DNA of 64,000 nucleotides from Pseudomonas bharatica CSV86 (GCF_000319305.2 NZ_AMWJ02000001.1:2643001-2707000); one strand, 5' to 3'. Numbered from the stretch's first letter, positions 16,868-26,773 are shown. The notes: a model not told the origin generated them from the sequence alone. Numbers and translations are program-made.

Positions 16868-19433
16868 GTTCGTTACCGAGCAGGTGGCTGATGGCGGCCT
16901 TTAGCTTCATCGGCCGCACCGGCTTGTGCATCAGGGTATGGCCCATCTCGCGCACCTGTTGCTTCAATTCGTTGCTGTAGTTGGCGGTGATCATCAGTGC
17001 CGGCAGGGGTGAGCCCCGCCGCGCGTTGATCGCCGCCACGGCATCCAGGCCATTGCGATCATTGTCCAGGTGATAGTCGACGATCAGCAACCCGGTTTCC
17101 TGCGCGGGCAACTGTCCGGCCAGTTCCTCTTCGTTCAGCGCGGTATTGACCCGGCAGCCCCACTGCTCCAGCAAGGTCCGCATGCCGGCGCAGATCGCCG
17201 CATCGTTATCCAGCACCCAGATCCGCGCCCCTTCCAGACGCTCCAGCGACGGCATCGGCTCCGGCACCGTGACCAGGGCCTGGGGCGGCTGGCGGCTGAG
17301 CGGCACCTCGATAGCGAACACCGAGCCCTTGCCCGGCGTCGAGCGCAACTGGATGCGATGGCCGAGAATCCCGGCGATCTTCTCGACGATGGCCAGGCCC
17401 AGCCCCAGGCCCCGGTCCTGATCGGGGCGCTGGGAGTCGCCGCGCTTGAATTCCTGGAAGATTTCCTCGCGCTTGTCCGGGGCGATGCCGATGCCGGTGT
17501 CCCAGACTTCGATCCACAGGCGCCCCGCCCGGCGCCGGCAGCCCAGCAGCAGGCGCCCGCTCGGCGTGTAGCGAATGGCATTGCTCAGCAGGTTGCGCAG
17601 GATCCGCGCCAACAGTTGCATATCGCTGCGCACCCGCAGGCGGGTCGGCACATAGTCCAGGCGCAGGCCCTCGCTGGCGGCGGTGGCGGAATATTCAGCA
17701 GCGAGGTTGTCGAGCAGGTCGCAGACGGCGAAGGTGGCGATATCGGCCTTGATCACCCCGGCGTCCAGCTTGGAAATATCCACCAGGGTGCCGAGCAGGC
17801 TTTCTACATCGTCGAGCGCATTGCTGACGTTGCGCACCAGCGCCGGGCTGTCGCTCTGCTCCTGCAAGGCGCTGGTGAACAGGCGTGCGGCGTTCAGCGG
17901 CTGCAGCAGGTCATGGCTGACGGCGGCAAGGAACTTGGTTTTCGACAGGTTGGCCTGCTCGGCTTCCTGCTTGGCATCGCGCAGCCGCGACTCGGCACGG
18001 CGGCGCTCCTCGATCTCGCGCAGCAACTGCTGGTTGAGCTGGGTCAGCTCGGCGGTGCGCTCGCGTACCCGCAGCTCCAGGTGCTGGTAGGCCTGGTGCA
18101 GCGCCTCGGCGGTCCGCCGGCGCTCGGTGATATCGCGGATCATCACGAAGATCCCCACCACCTCGCCACTGGGCAGGCGATTGGGCACATAGGAGCGCAG
18201 CATGTAGCGTTCCTGGCCATGGGCATTGGTTTCGGCGAACTCGAAGGTCACGGCCTCGCCGGCCAGGGCCTGGGCGATATAGCTTTCCAGGCGCTGGTAA
18301 TGCTCGGCGCTGTGCACGTCGCGCAGGCGCTGGCCGAGCATCGCCTCGTGGGGCCAGCAATACCATTGTTCGTAGACCTTGTTGGTGAACTCGTAGACCA
18401 GGTCGGCGTTCAGGTAGGCGATCAGCGCCGGCACCTGGTCGGTGATCAGGCGTATCCAGCGCTCGCTCTCGCTCAGCGCTTCGGCATGCTGGTAGCGCTC
18501 GGTGATGTCGGTGAAGGTATTGACGAAGCCACCAGTGGGCAGCGGGTGCGTACGGATCTCCAGCATGCGCCCGTCATACAGGCGTTGCTCCAGCTCGCGC
18601 AGCGGCCGGCCGTTGGCATCGCGGCTGGCGGGGGTCAGCAGTTCCAGCTCGCTATCGCCGATGACATCGGCGAACTGCCGGTGTGCGGCAACCGGCGCCA
18701 GGCCGCTGAGTTCGAGAAAACGCCGGTTCCACAGCTCAAGCACGCCATCGGCATTGACCATGGCAACGCCCTGGGACAGGTTGTCCACGGCACGTTGCAG
18801 CAAGTGCGACTTCTGCGCCACGGCCTGCTCGCGGCGCTGGGTTTCGCTGTGCTTGACCTCGGTGATATCGGTCAGCAACACCACGCGCCCGCCGCCTTGG
18901 GTCGGGCGTTCGGAAACCTGCAGCCAGCGGCCGTCACGCAACCGGTAAAGCAGGTTTTCGTCGTTGATGCTGCGCGGCTCCTCGGTAAACAAGCCGGTAC
19001 GCAGCATCAACCGGCGCACCTCCGAAAGGTGCATGCCGCTGATGATACGGATCCGGCTATTGGCCCAGAGCGCCTTGAAACGCTGGTTGAACAAGACGAT
19101 GCGCAGGTCGGCGTCGAACAGCACGAAGGCATCCGAGATGCTCTCGATCGCATCCACCAGGTATTGATGAGCGGTTTCCGCGCGGTGGCGGGCGTCGCTG
19201 AGCAGGTGATTGCTCGCCTTCAACTCGGCCATGGCCTGGTTCAGCGCGTCGGTGCGCTCGCGCACCTGCTCGGCCAGTACCACCGAGTGCTGGAACGCCG
19301 CGTAGGAATCGTCAGGGCGCGCTGCACCGGATTCCAGGCGCTCGATCAGCGCTGCGTTGATCCGGCCGAGCTTTTGGTTTTCATGGCGTAGTTGCGCGAT
19401 CAGCGCCTGGGCTTCAGTCGAATCGGCGGGCAC
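16845..19433 (-). CDS. nahK: Hybrid sensor histidine kinase NahK
   Basis: A soluble hybrid kinase of about 862 residues. It has an N-terminal coiled-coil region (EAQALIAQLRHENQKL), three PAS domains, a HisKA domain (AAVSHDLLQPLNAARLF), a HATPase domain (GLGLGLAIVEKIA) and a C-terminal receiver (VLDNDAAICAG, phospho-acceptor in LLIVDYHLDND). Gene order with a FIST protein matches the nosP-nahK pair of P. aeruginosa, where NosP bound to nitric oxide inhibits NahK and affects biofilm dispersal through HptB. The start is uncertain: the GTG at 19433 overlaps nosP by 20 bp, whereas ATGs at 19484 and 19523 would overlap more. Confidence 0.85.
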   Translation of the reverse strand: MPADSTEAQALIAQLRHENQKLGRINAALIERLESGAARPDDSYAAFQHSVVLAEQVRERTDALNQAMAELKASNHLLSDARHRAETAHQYLVDAIESISDAFVLFDADLRIVLFNQRFKALWANSRIRIISGMHLSEVRRLMLRTGLFTEEPRSINDENLLYRLRDGRWLQVSERPTQGGGRVVLLTDITEVKHSETQRREQAVAQKSHLLQRAVDNLSQGVAMVNADGVLELWNRRFLELSGLAPVAAHRQFADVIGDSELELLTPASRDANGRPLRELEQRLYDGRMLEIRTHPLPTGGFVNTFTDITERYQHAEALSESERWIRLITDQVPALIAYLNADLVYEFTNKVYEQWYCWPHEAMLGQRLRDVHSAEHYQRLESYIAQALAGEAVTFEFAETNAHGQERYMLRSYVPNRLPSGEVVGIFVMIRDITERRRTAEALHQAYQHLELRVRERTAELTQLNQQLLREIEERRRAESRLRDAKQEAEQANLSKTKFLAAVSHDLLQPLNAARLFTSALQEQSDSPALVRNVSNALDDVESLLGTLVDISKLDAGVIKADIATFAVCDLLDNLAAEYSATAASEGLRLDYVPTRLRVRSDMQLLARILRNLLSNAIRYTPSGRLLLGCRRRAGRLWIEVWDTGIGIAPDKREEIFQEFKRGDSQRPDQDRGLGLGLAIVEKIAGILGHRIQLRSTPGKGSVFAIEVPLSRQPPQALVTVPEPMPSLERLEGARIWVLDNDAAICAGMRTLLEQWGCRVNTALNEEELAGQLPAQETGLLIVDYHLDNDRNGLDAVAAINARRGSPLPALMITANYSNELKQQVREMGHTLMHKPVRPMKLKAAISHLLGNELSVLHAR

Positions 19434-20577
19434 GGGAACGTCCGATGGCAACGCCGGTGAAGGTCTGGTTGATGTGCATGCCATTGAACTGTTCCCCGTA
19501 GGTGTTGAACCCCACCACCGCATGCCGGCGCAGGATCGCTTCGACCTGGGCCTTTTCCGCCTGGCCTTCCAGTTCCAGGCGGCGCAGGAAACAGTCGCAG
19601 CCGATGGTCAGGACCAGCGTGCCAAGCCGCTCGCAAAGGCCGTCGAACACCGCGTTCAAATTGGGCACCAGCGGCCCTGGATGCATGGCGGTAAGGACGA
19701 TGCCGTTTTCCACGGCGCAATAGAAACTCAGGCTCAGGTCGTCGTGGACTTGCTGGATTGCCCGCACGTAGTAGCGCTCGTTGATGCGCACCGCCAGCGG
19801 ATGGGCAGCGAAGGTGCGCTGGTCGATCTGCGCCACTGGCACGCCGAGCAACTGTGCATAGGCCAGGGCGGCGGGCTCGGCATTGAGTTCGTAGACCCGG
19901 CGCAGGGCGCGGTCGGCGCGGGTTACCACGAGCTTTTCCTCGCGGGGCTGGATGTGATGGGTGGTGAACACCTCGAAGTCCAGCCAGGTGTTGACCAGCA
20001 GCACCACCGCCGCACCGCTGTGGAAGGCGCCGTCGTAGTAGACGTGGGTATGGTCCAGGTAGTTGTCGTCGCCGGCCGAGCCGCCGAAATGGGGAATATC
20101 GCCAAGGGCCGCGTTAAGGGCGGCAAGCAGCATTTCCTCGCGGCTCGACAGGCCATCGAGCAGGGTCAGGGCGAAGCTGTGGCCCTTGATCGGCGCCAGG
20201 GTGTTGCCGCGGCATTCGTTGACCAGGCGCTCGACGCAGCGCTGGGCGTCGATCAGGGTGAAATCGTGGATCGGCGCGATCAGCTCGGCGGCGATGGAGA
20301 AATGCCGGTGATCGAAACCCAGGGCAGTGATGCACCCGCGACCATAGCCTTCCGGGGTGATTTCCCCGGCGCTGGTGCAACCGGCCAGGCGGATCCCGCC
20401 GAGGCTTTGCTGCAGGGCCTCGGCCAGGGCTGGAAGGTCGTACTCGGCGGAGCAGAAGAACAGCACGAAGCCCAGGTGCGGGTGCATCAGTTGCCGGGCG
20501 AGGTCCTGGGCGGCCTCTTCGGCGACCACGGCGCGGGACACGGCACTGAGAACGCCTTCGGCGTTGGACTGCGGCAT
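19414..20577 (-). CDS. nosP: Nitric-oxide sensing FIST-domain protein NosP
   Basis: A 387-residue cytoplasmic protein made of FIST N (about residues 35-225) and FIST C domains, with the landmarks GCTSAGEITPEGYG, FGGSAGDDN and GFNTYGEQFNGMHIN. In the NosP family the FIST domain binds haem and senses nitric oxide. The downstream overlapping gene is the hybrid kinase NahK, the known partner, which supports this reading over other FIST proteins. I chose the ATG at 20577 (MPQSNAEG) rather than one 12 codons earlier because it gives the usual N-terminus. Confidence 0.85.
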   Translation of the reverse strand: MPQSNAEGVLSAVSRAVVAEEAAQDLARQLMHPHLGFVLFFCSAEYDLPALAEALQQSLGGIRLAGCTSAGEITPEGYGRGCITALGFDHRHFSIAAELIAPIHDFTLIDAQRCVERLVNECRGNTLAPIKGHSFALTLLDGLSSREEMLLAALNAALGDIPHFGGSAGDDNYLDHTHVYYDGAFHSGAAVVLLVNTWLDFEVFTTHHIQPREEKLVVTRADRALRRVYELNAEPAALAYAQLLGVPVAQIDQRTFAAHPLAVRINERYYVRAIQQVHDDLSLSFYCAVENGIVLTAMHPGPLVPNLNAVFDGLCERLGTLVLTIGCDCFLRRLELEGQAEKAQVEAILRRHAVVGFNTYGEQFNGMHINQTFTGVAIGRSRARRFD

Positions 20578-20705
20578 GGCAGCCTCCAGCGTTTTAATGG
20601 ATGTATGGCGCAATTCTAGGGGGCGGCGGGAGGGGCTCGAATGCTACTTGGGTAGTGGGTGGTGGTGGCATTGGTTGTAGATCGGGGATTCGTGGTGTTG
20701 CTGAT

Positions 20706-20789
20706 GGCCCTATCGCTGGCAAGCCAGCTCCCACAGGTCCAGCGGTGCACGCGGTCACTGTGGGAGCTGGCTTGCCAGCGATAGGGCCC
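20706..20789. repeat. REP inverted pair (BIME)
   Basis: Two REP units (20708-20737 and 20759-20788) face each other in the 294-bp gap between nosP and the porin gene. These copies carry TATCGCTGGC in place of CATCGCTGGC, with the matching change in the partner, so the hairpin is preserved. Confidence 0.9.
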
Positions 20790-20818
20790 GAAAGGCCACC
20801 GCAAGGCAGGGCCCTTGA

Positions 20819-20842
20819 GTCGGCAGGATGCGCCTTGCCGAC
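20819..20842 (-). terminator. Possible terminator hairpin after the porin gene
   Basis: A hairpin with the stem GTCGGCA...TGCCGAC lies 30 bp beyond the porin stop codon. No clear T run follows on the minus strand, so intrinsic termination is uncertain. Confidence 0.4.
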
Positions 20843-20871
20843 CGAAAGGCCCCGTCCCGCAGTGGTGGGGT

Positions 20872-22053
20872 TCACCAGGTGAGCACGGCACCCAGGGCCA
20901 GGGTGTCGGTGTCCTCGTTCTGCGCGTCGCCGTGATGGCCGTCGATCTCGAACTGGTTGTACTCGGCCACCAGCTTGAGGTTGTCGTTGATGTCGTGGAA
21001 CAACGCGATGCCGCGGGTTTCATAGTCCGCGCCGGTGTTCACCGCGCCGTTGCCGTCGTCCTTGGTCTTGCCATACGACAGCGCCAGGCGGTTCTTGCCG
21101 AACTTGTACGAGCCCTGCACCAGGTAGCCCTTGCTGTCCACCTCGCGCAGGGTCGCTTCGCCAGCATTGTTGGTGAAGAACGGGTTGATGCCCTTGGCGG
21201 TGAAACCCGAGCCGGTCAGGGAGAAGGCGCCCATCTTGGCCTGCACGCCATAGCCCAAGCCCTTGGAGGTGACGCTGTCGACGTTGTGGTCGGTGTTGTC
21301 GGAGGTCTGGTAGCTGCCGTTGATCCAGCTATAGATCTGCGCGCCGCCAAGGTCGAACTGGTAGGTGATCTCGCTCTCGGTACGCGGGTTCTTCTGGTAG
21401 GCCTTGCCCACCGCGCTGTCGTCGTTGGTGTCCACCGGGTCGAGGACGCCTACGGCGATGCGCAGGCCGTCCATCACCGGGGTGCGGTAGGTGATCTGCG
21501 CCGACGGGAACGGGTACGGATAACCGCTGCCGATGTTGCCGAACGACACCCCGCCGCCATCCACCAGGCCCAGGGTATCGCTGACCTGCCCATAGCCGGC
21601 CAGCAGCTCGTCGAGCAGGATGTTGGAGCGGGCGAACAGGCCGAAGTCCTTGCCGATCAGCACCTCGCCCCACTCGGGGTTGGCTACGGTGCCGTAGAAC
21701 TGGCGCACGTCAATGGCGGTGTCGGTGCCGTTCTGCTCGCTATCGTTGATGGTGACCCAGAACGAGGCGCGGCCGCCGAGCTTGAGGTCGCCCATCTGCT
21801 TGGTCATGTTGAAGCCGAGGGTGTTGGGCAGGAAGCCCATCTTGATCCGCGATTGACGGCGGTCGTACTGCTCGCCGGCGCGGTCGATATCGCTGTTGAC
21901 GTAGAAGGCGTTGACGTAGCCATCGGTGGAGAAAGTCGTTTCATCCTTGTCGTACAGCATGATTTCCGCCTGGGCCAGCGGGGCGAGCCCGACACTGGCG
22001 AGGCCGGCCAACAGCGGCAGGAAACGGGCATTGGCATTCTTATTGTTGTGCAT
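20872..22053 (-). CDS. Gram-negative porin
   Basis: A 393-residue outer-membrane porin. A signal peptide ends at PLAQA (about residue 29), and the mature protein begins EIMLYDKDETTFSTDGYVNAF. Alternating barrel strands include LGGRASFWVTIND and EVLIGKDFGLFARSNILLDE, and the C-terminal strand ends in ALGAVLTW with a terminal aromatic. The ATG at 22053 is preceded by GGAGAG. Trimeric porins of this type pass small hydrophilic solutes; divergence from a branched-chain acid catabolic pair hints at an organic acid, but that is only context. Confidence 0.85.
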   Translation of the reverse strand: MHNNKNANARFLPLLAGLASVGLAPLAQAEIMLYDKDETTFSTDGYVNAFYVNSDIDRAGEQYDRRQSRIKMGFLPNTLGFNMTKQMGDLKLGGRASFWVTINDSEQNGTDTAIDVRQFYGTVANPEWGEVLIGKDFGLFARSNILLDELLAGYGQVSDTLGLVDGGGVSFGNIGSGYPYPFPSAQITYRTPVMDGLRIAVGVLDPVDTNDDSAVGKAYQKNPRTESEITYQFDLGGAQIYSWINGSYQTSDNTDHNVDSVTSKGLGYGVQAKMGAFSLTGSGFTAKGINPFFTNNAGEATLREVDSKGYLVQGSYKFGKNRLALSYGKTKDDGNGAVNTGADYETRGIALFHDINDNLKLVAEYNQFEIDGHHGDAQNEDTDTLALGAVLTW

Positions 22054-22254
22054 GACGCTCTCCGCGAACGGTGGGGACGGTTGTCGGAGCCGATTATCGA
22101 AAGCCCCGGCGCCCTGCCCTACGCTGCCTTGGACGCGGATTCGCGGTGCTTTGGCCGCGGCCATGGGCCGGGCGGTCGAGGGAACTAAGCCCCTGTGCGG
22201 GCGGGTCACAAGGCTAAAGTGTCGAGTGCGGGGCCCAAGGTCGGGGTTGCCCAT

Positions 22255-22307
22255 GCAAATTTGCAGATTGGCCTTGCAGTTTTGTCGATTGAGCTTGGCA
22301 AATTTGC
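22255..22307. promoter_or_regulatory. Two identical GCAAATTTGC palindromes between porin and HIBCH genes
   Basis: The perfect 10-bp palindrome GCAAATTTGC occurs at 22255-22264 and again at 22298-22307, 43 bp centre to centre (about four helical turns). Related half-sites (TTGCAG) lie between. The pair sits in a 340-bp divergent promoter region that otherwise holds no gene I can support. Spacing and symmetry suggest a regulator binding as two cooperating dimers; its identity is unknown. Confidence 0.5.
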
Positions 22308-22393
22308 ACTGCTACGATCCGGGCGATCCTTGGCCAACATTCCACGCCTCGATAATTCATGTGGAAAATCAATAACAAAGCAGGGAGACAGCG

Positions 22394-23479
22394 ATGACTG
22401 CGCCAGTTTCGACTACCGACAATTCCCAAGCGCAAACCGCTCAGGTCCTTTCCGAAGTCCGCAACCATATCGGCCACTTGACCCTCAACCGCCCCGCCGG
22501 CCTCAACGCCCTTACCCTGCAGATGGTCCGCGACCTGCGCCGGCACCTGGAGGCCTGGGCGGCGGATGCCGATATCCATGCCGTGGTCTTGCGCGGCGAA
22601 GGCCCGAAGGGCTTCTGCGCCGGCGGCGATATCCGCTCGCTGTACGACAGCTACAAGAGCGGTGCCACCCTGCACCATGATTTCTTCGTCGAGGAGTACG
22701 ACCTCGACCTGTTCATTCATCACTACCGCAAGCCCATCGTCTGCCTGATGGACGGTTTTACCCTGGGTGGCGGCATGGGCCTGGCCCAGGGCGCCGAACT
22801 GCGCGTGGTCACCGAGCGCAGCCGCCTGGCCATGCCGGAAGTGGGCATCGGTTACTTCCCGGATGTCGGCGGCAGCTACTTCCTCTCGCGGGTGCCGGGT
22901 GAGCTGGGCACCTACCTGGGCGTGACCGGCGTGCAGATCCAGGCCGCCGACGCGCTGTATTGCGGGATGGCCGACTGGTACCTGGAGAGCGACAGGCTGG
23001 TCGAGCTGGACCGGACTCTCGATCGGTTGAGCTGGGGTGAATACCCACTGAAGGACCTGCAAGGCGCCCTCGCCCGCCTCGGCAGCCAGACCCTGGCCAA
23101 CCCGCCACTGGCCGAGCTGCGCCCGGCTATCGACCACTTCTTCGCCCTGCCGGACATCGCCGGCATTCTCGAGCAATTACGCACGGTGAACGTCGCCGAC
23201 AGCCATGAATGGGCGCTGAAAACCGCCGACCTGATGGAAAGCCGCTCGCCGCTGGGCATGGCGGTCACCCTTGAGCTGCTGCGCCGCGGGCGCGGCCTGT
23301 CGCTGGAGGACTGCTTCAGGATGGAGCTGCACCTGGACCAGCAGTGGTTCGAGCATGGCGACCTGATGGAGGGCGTGCGCGCCCTGCTCATCGACAAGGA
23401 CAAACAGCCGCGCTGGAACCCACCGACCATTGCCGGCCTGGACCGCCAGCGCGTCGACCAATTCTTCGAAGGCCTTTGA
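22394..23479 (+). CDS. 3-hydroxyisobutyryl-CoA hydrolase (HIBCH-type crotonase)
   Basis: A 361-residue crotonase-fold enzyme. It has the oxyanion-hole segments FCAGGDIRSLYDSYKSG and MDGFTLGGGMGLAQGAELRV, and the HIBCH-specific RLAMPEVGIGYFPDVGGSY with the catalytic glutamate. The C-terminal extension is longer than in enoyl-CoA hydratases, which is typical for HIBCH. The enzyme releases free 3-hydroxyisobutyrate from its CoA ester in valine degradation. An acyl-CoA dehydrogenase follows after 16 bp on the same strand, so the two form a catabolic operon. Confidence 0.88.
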   Translation: MTAPVSTTDNSQAQTAQVLSEVRNHIGHLTLNRPAGLNALTLQMVRDLRRHLEAWAADADIHAVVLRGEGPKGFCAGGDIRSLYDSYKSGATLHHDFFVEEYDLDLFIHHYRKPIVCLMDGFTLGGGMGLAQGAELRVVTERSRLAMPEVGIGYFPDVGGSYFLSRVPGELGTYLGVTGVQIQAADALYCGMADWYLESDRLVELDRTLDRLSWGEYPLKDLQGALARLGSQTLANPPLAELRPAIDHFFALPDIAGILEQLRTVNVADSHEWALKTADLMESRSPLGMAVTLELLRRGRGLSLEDCFRMELHLDQQWFEHGDLMEGVRALLIDKDKQPRWNPPTIAGLDRQRVDQFFEGL

Positions 23480-23495
23480 GAGCCGGAGCACCGCT

Positions 23496-24646
23496 ATGCA
23501 AGACCTGGAACTGACTGAAGAACAGACCATGATCCGCGACATGGCCCGCGACTTCGCCCGCAACGAAATCGCGCCCCATGCCCAGGCCTGGGAAAAGGCC
23601 GGCTGGATCGACAACGAGGTGGTGCGCAAGATGGGCGAGCTCGGCCTGCTCGGCATGGTCGCGCCGGAAGAATGGGGCGGCAGCTACACCGACTACGTGG
23701 CCTATGCCCTGGCCGTGGAAGAAATCGCCGCCGGTGACGGTGCCACCGGGCGATGATGAGCATTCACAACTCGGTGGGCTGTGGCCCGCTGCTGGCCTAC
23801 GGCAACGCTGAACAGCAACAGGCCTGGCTGCCGCGCCTGGCCAGCGGCGAAGTGATCGGTTGCTTCTGCCTCACCGAACCGCAGGCCGGCTCCGAAGCGC
23901 ACAACCTGCGCACCCGTGCCGAACTGCAGGACGGCCACTGGGTGATCAATGGTGCCAAGCAGTTCGTCAGCAACGCCCGCCGCGCCGGCCTGGCGATAGT
24001 CTTCGCTGTGACCGATCCGGAACTGGGCAAGAAAGGCCTGTCGGCGTTCCTGGTACCCACTGATAACCCCGGCTTCGTGGTCGATCGCAGCGAGCACAAG
24101 ATGGGCATCAAGGCGTCCGACACCTGTGCCGTTACCCTGAGTGGCTGCCGGATCCCCGAGGCCAACCTGCTGGGCGAGCGCGGCAAGGGCCTGGCCATCG
24201 CCCTGTCCAACCTCGAGGGCGGACGCATCGGTATCGCCGCCCAGGCCCTGGGCATCGCCCGCGCGGCCTTCGAAGCGGCGCTGGTGTACTCCCGCGAGCG
24301 CATCCAGTTCGGCAAGCCGATCAACGAACACCAGAGCATCGCCAACTTGCTGGCGGACATGCAGGTGCAGATCAATGCCGCACGCCTGCTGATCCTCCAC
24401 GCCGCACGCCTGCGCACGGCCGGAAAACCGTGCCTGAGCGAAGCCTCGCAAGCCAAGCTGTTCGCCTCGGAAATGGCCGAGCGGGTGTGCTCCATGGCGA
24501 TCCAGGTGCATGGCGGGTACGGGTATCTGGAGGATTACCCGGTGGAGAAGTATTACCGGGATGCGCGGATCACGCAGATCTACGAGGGCTCCAGCGAGAT
24601 CCAGCGCATGTTGATTGCCCGGGAATTGAGGAACTATCCGTTGTAA
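23496..24646 (+). pseudogene. Acyl-CoA dehydrogenase (valine-pathway type), single-base frameshift
   Basis: The N-terminal part (MQDLELTEEQTMIRDMARDF to GDGATG) and the rest ([11 protein letters not shown] to ARELRNYPL) are colinear with ~383-residue acyl-CoA dehydrogenases. They are in different frames: one G is missing from the run at 23748-23750, and adding it gives the normal junction GDGATGAMMSIHN. The second part keeps CLTEPQAGS, the flavin segments and the catalytic glutamate in IYEGSSEIQ. Next to HIBCH it is probably isobutyryl-CoA dehydrogenase-like. Sequencing error is a serious alternative to a true mutation. Confidence 0.87.
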
Positions 24647-24648
24647 GT

Positions 24649-24712
24649 GCGGCTCCCACAGGTTCAGGTCGCTGCGAACCCTGTGGGAGCTGGCTTGCCA
24701 GCGATGAGGCCT
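24649..24712. repeat. REP inverted pair (one half degenerate)
   Basis: A short half-unit (GGCTCCCACAGG, 24651-24662) faces a full REP (24680-24711), directly after the acyl-CoA dehydrogenase stop codon and before the convergent metalloprotease gene. It probably ends transcription. Confidence 0.8.
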
Positions 24713-24744
24713 CCAGCTACCCCACCTTCCTGGTCGTGCACCGC

Positions 24745-26703
24745 TCAGTCAGCATCGCGGCCAGTGAACGTCACCCGCGCGGTTCCCTTTGGCGGGGCGA
24801 TGACACCGTAAACGTTCTGGGTACCGTGGCAGATGACCCGCACATGGGTCGCCTGGAAGGACTGCGGTACGTTGAAGTGGAAGCGGTTTAATTCATTAGT
24901 GTTCAAACGAGTGCCGTAAAGAACGAAGTGCAAACGTTCGTTCTTGGCATTACTGATCCACGCATAGCATCGAGCGGCGTCAACCTCCGCAGCGCTGGCA
25001 GCCGGATGAACAACCCCGTAGGCGCAATGCAGGGCTGGGTAAGCGATTCCGGCCCGCTGCAGGTCGGGATCGTAGAAGCCAACCAGCGTAGTGGCTGGCA
25101 CACCGATCTGCTGCGGGTGGCCAGCGACATGCTCGGGAAAGTCGTCATACGGCTCCCAGGCCCTGCCATCCGAGACGAAATTCAGCACATCGCCCTTTTT
25201 CAGTTGCAGGGTGGTGCCGTTTAAATGAAGCGTGGTCTCGTAGGTTGCCTGGTGAATGATGCGCACGCCTTTCCCTCGATTGGCGGTTTCCGGAATGGGC
25301 AGGAAGATCTCTGCAGCCCAATGCCCGTCGAAAATATCCACTTCCACCCGCTGGAAACTTCTCAGCAATGGCATAAGCCCGCCCTGACCCGCCTCTTCGG
25401 GGGCGGCACGATACAACTCGCCCCACTCGACCATGTTTTTGCGGCCTTCATCCCACTTCATATAGCCGGTCGAGGATGTCTTGCTGAACACCGCCTTGCC
25501 CTCGATGAAGCCCTGCGCGATCTTCATGCTGTACGGGGTGAGCATGGTGTAGCGGTTGGTGTCAGGGTACAGCGGGTAACCGTCCGCCATGGTGTCCTTG
25601 CCGAAGGAATGGCCATGGAAGGGCTGTTCACATCGGCCACTCTGGCACGTCGGCACGCCGGTTATGGCTTTTTCGAAATTGGGCAGGAAGACGTTCCTGT
25701 CGCTGTCCCAGCCCCAAGTCGAATTCGGTGAAAAGGCGGCGCGGTGGATGGACCCATCGAAGCCGCCGGGGTAGTGATTGATTCCGAAGTTATGCCCTAG
25801 CTCATGGCTGAACTCGTTCCCATCGCAACCATACAGCGTCACGATGCTGCCTCCACCGGAAAGACCGTGCACTACACGGCCATTGCTGTAGTTGCCCACC
25901 GAGCTGTGCGCCGTCAGCTGCGCCACTACCCAATGTCGGTTGAGCCCGTCCTCGCCACTGCCGGGTGAGCTGTGCACGCCAACGGCCGCGTTATTGATTC
26001 CCAGGGAGATCAGCTCCTTGCCGATGCGTTGGCGCAGATCACCGCCATGCACATCGCCCTTTTCCGCGGAGTGGTCGGTGTAGTGGGTGCCGTCGGCCAT
26101 TTCAATGACCTCGCAGTGCACCGGCTCGTACTGGTTGACGATCAGGCGAGAGCACGGAATGGTCTGGTAGTACTGGCGTTGCAGCTCATCGGTGAAATCA
26201 TCGATGAACACGCGTTGGTTGGGAGTGACCATGCCGATATCGATGGTGTTGAGCAGCAGCTCGCCAGCGGCGCCGACATCCGGGGAATAGCTGCCTTCAC
26301 GTCCCAGTGCCTTGAAATCGAGCCTTAGACCCGGCATCACGAAGCGATCAGGCAGGAAGACGGACCAGTACCAACTGCTATAGACGATCCTGGCATACTC
26401 GTCATCGCTGGAGCGCTCGGTGACGGGTGGCACATATTCGGGCTTCCCCATCTGGAGTTCCTGATCACCGACCCACACTTGCACGCGGTCAACATAGAGG
26501 CCATCGAGGTTCGTCGGTTTGAACAACACCAAGGTATGGCGGTTCGCCACAAGCCGGGGTTTGAATTCGTCGGGAATCGGCTCGTTGGGCTGGGGCAGCG
26601 TCGAAGCCTGGGCGAAGACCACCGCCCCCTCGAGGTTGCCTCCGGTCAGGTTGTTTCGCGCTACGGCCTGGTTGAAATACAGCGGGGTCTTGACGGTAGA
26701 CAT
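24745..26703 (-). CDS. M66-family (StcE/dictomallein-like) zinc metalloprotease, copy 1
   Basis: A 652-residue metzincin-type protease. The extended zinc motif HExGHxxGxxH is intact: H300, E301, H304 and H310 in SHELGHNFGINHYPGG, preceded by LRQRIGKELISLGINN as in M66 enzymes. A ~200-residue N-terminal beta-rich region and a ~250-residue C-terminal region flank it. M66 enzymes cleave mucin-type glycoproteins outside the cell. No signal peptide is visible at the N-terminus (MSTVKTPLYFNQAVARNN), so export, if any, would need another route. It is a diverged duplicate of the next gene, 70 bp away on the same strand. Confidence 0.85.
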   Translation of the reverse strand: MSTVKTPLYFNQAVARNNLTGGNLEGAVVFAQASTLPQPNEPIPDEFKPRLVANRHTLVLFKPTNLDGLYVDRVQVWVGDQELQMGKPEYVPPVTERSSDDEYARIVYSSWYWSVFLPDRFVMPGLRLDFKALGREGSYSPDVGAAGELLLNTIDIGMVTPNQRVFIDDFTDELQRQYYQTIPCSRLIVNQYEPVHCEVIEMADGTHYTDHSAEKGDVHGGDLRQRIGKELISLGINNAAVGVHSSPGSGEDGLNRHWVVAQLTAHSSVGNYSNGRVVHGLSGGGSIVTLYGCDGNEFSHELGHNFGINHYPGGFDGSIHRAAFSPNSTWGWDSDRNVFLPNFEKAITGVPTCQSGRCEQPFHGHSFGKDTMADGYPLYPDTNRYTMLTPYSMKIAQGFIEGKAVFSKTSSTGYMKWDEGRKNMVEWGELYRAAPEEAGQGGLMPLLRSFQRVEVDIFDGHWAAEIFLPIPETANRGKGVRIIHQATYETTLHLNGTTLQLKKGDVLNFVSDGRAWEPYDDFPEHVAGHPQQIGVPATTLVGFYDPDLQRAGIAYPALHCAYGVVHPAASAAEVDAARCYAWISNAKNERLHFVLYGTRLNTNELNRFHFNVPQSFQATHVRVICHGTQNVYGVIAPPKGTARVTFTGRDAD

Positions 26704-26773
26704 GTTGATACGCCTCCTGGGCGGATGGGACGTCGAACGTGGTCAATCACAGTCAAAAAACCTCCCGGCTGGA

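Noticed and set aside
17070..19391. 773-codon open frame on the plus strand opposite nahK
   Set aside because: It is the antisense shadow of a well-supported kinase gene. High GC keeps stop codons rare, and no domain is recognisable.
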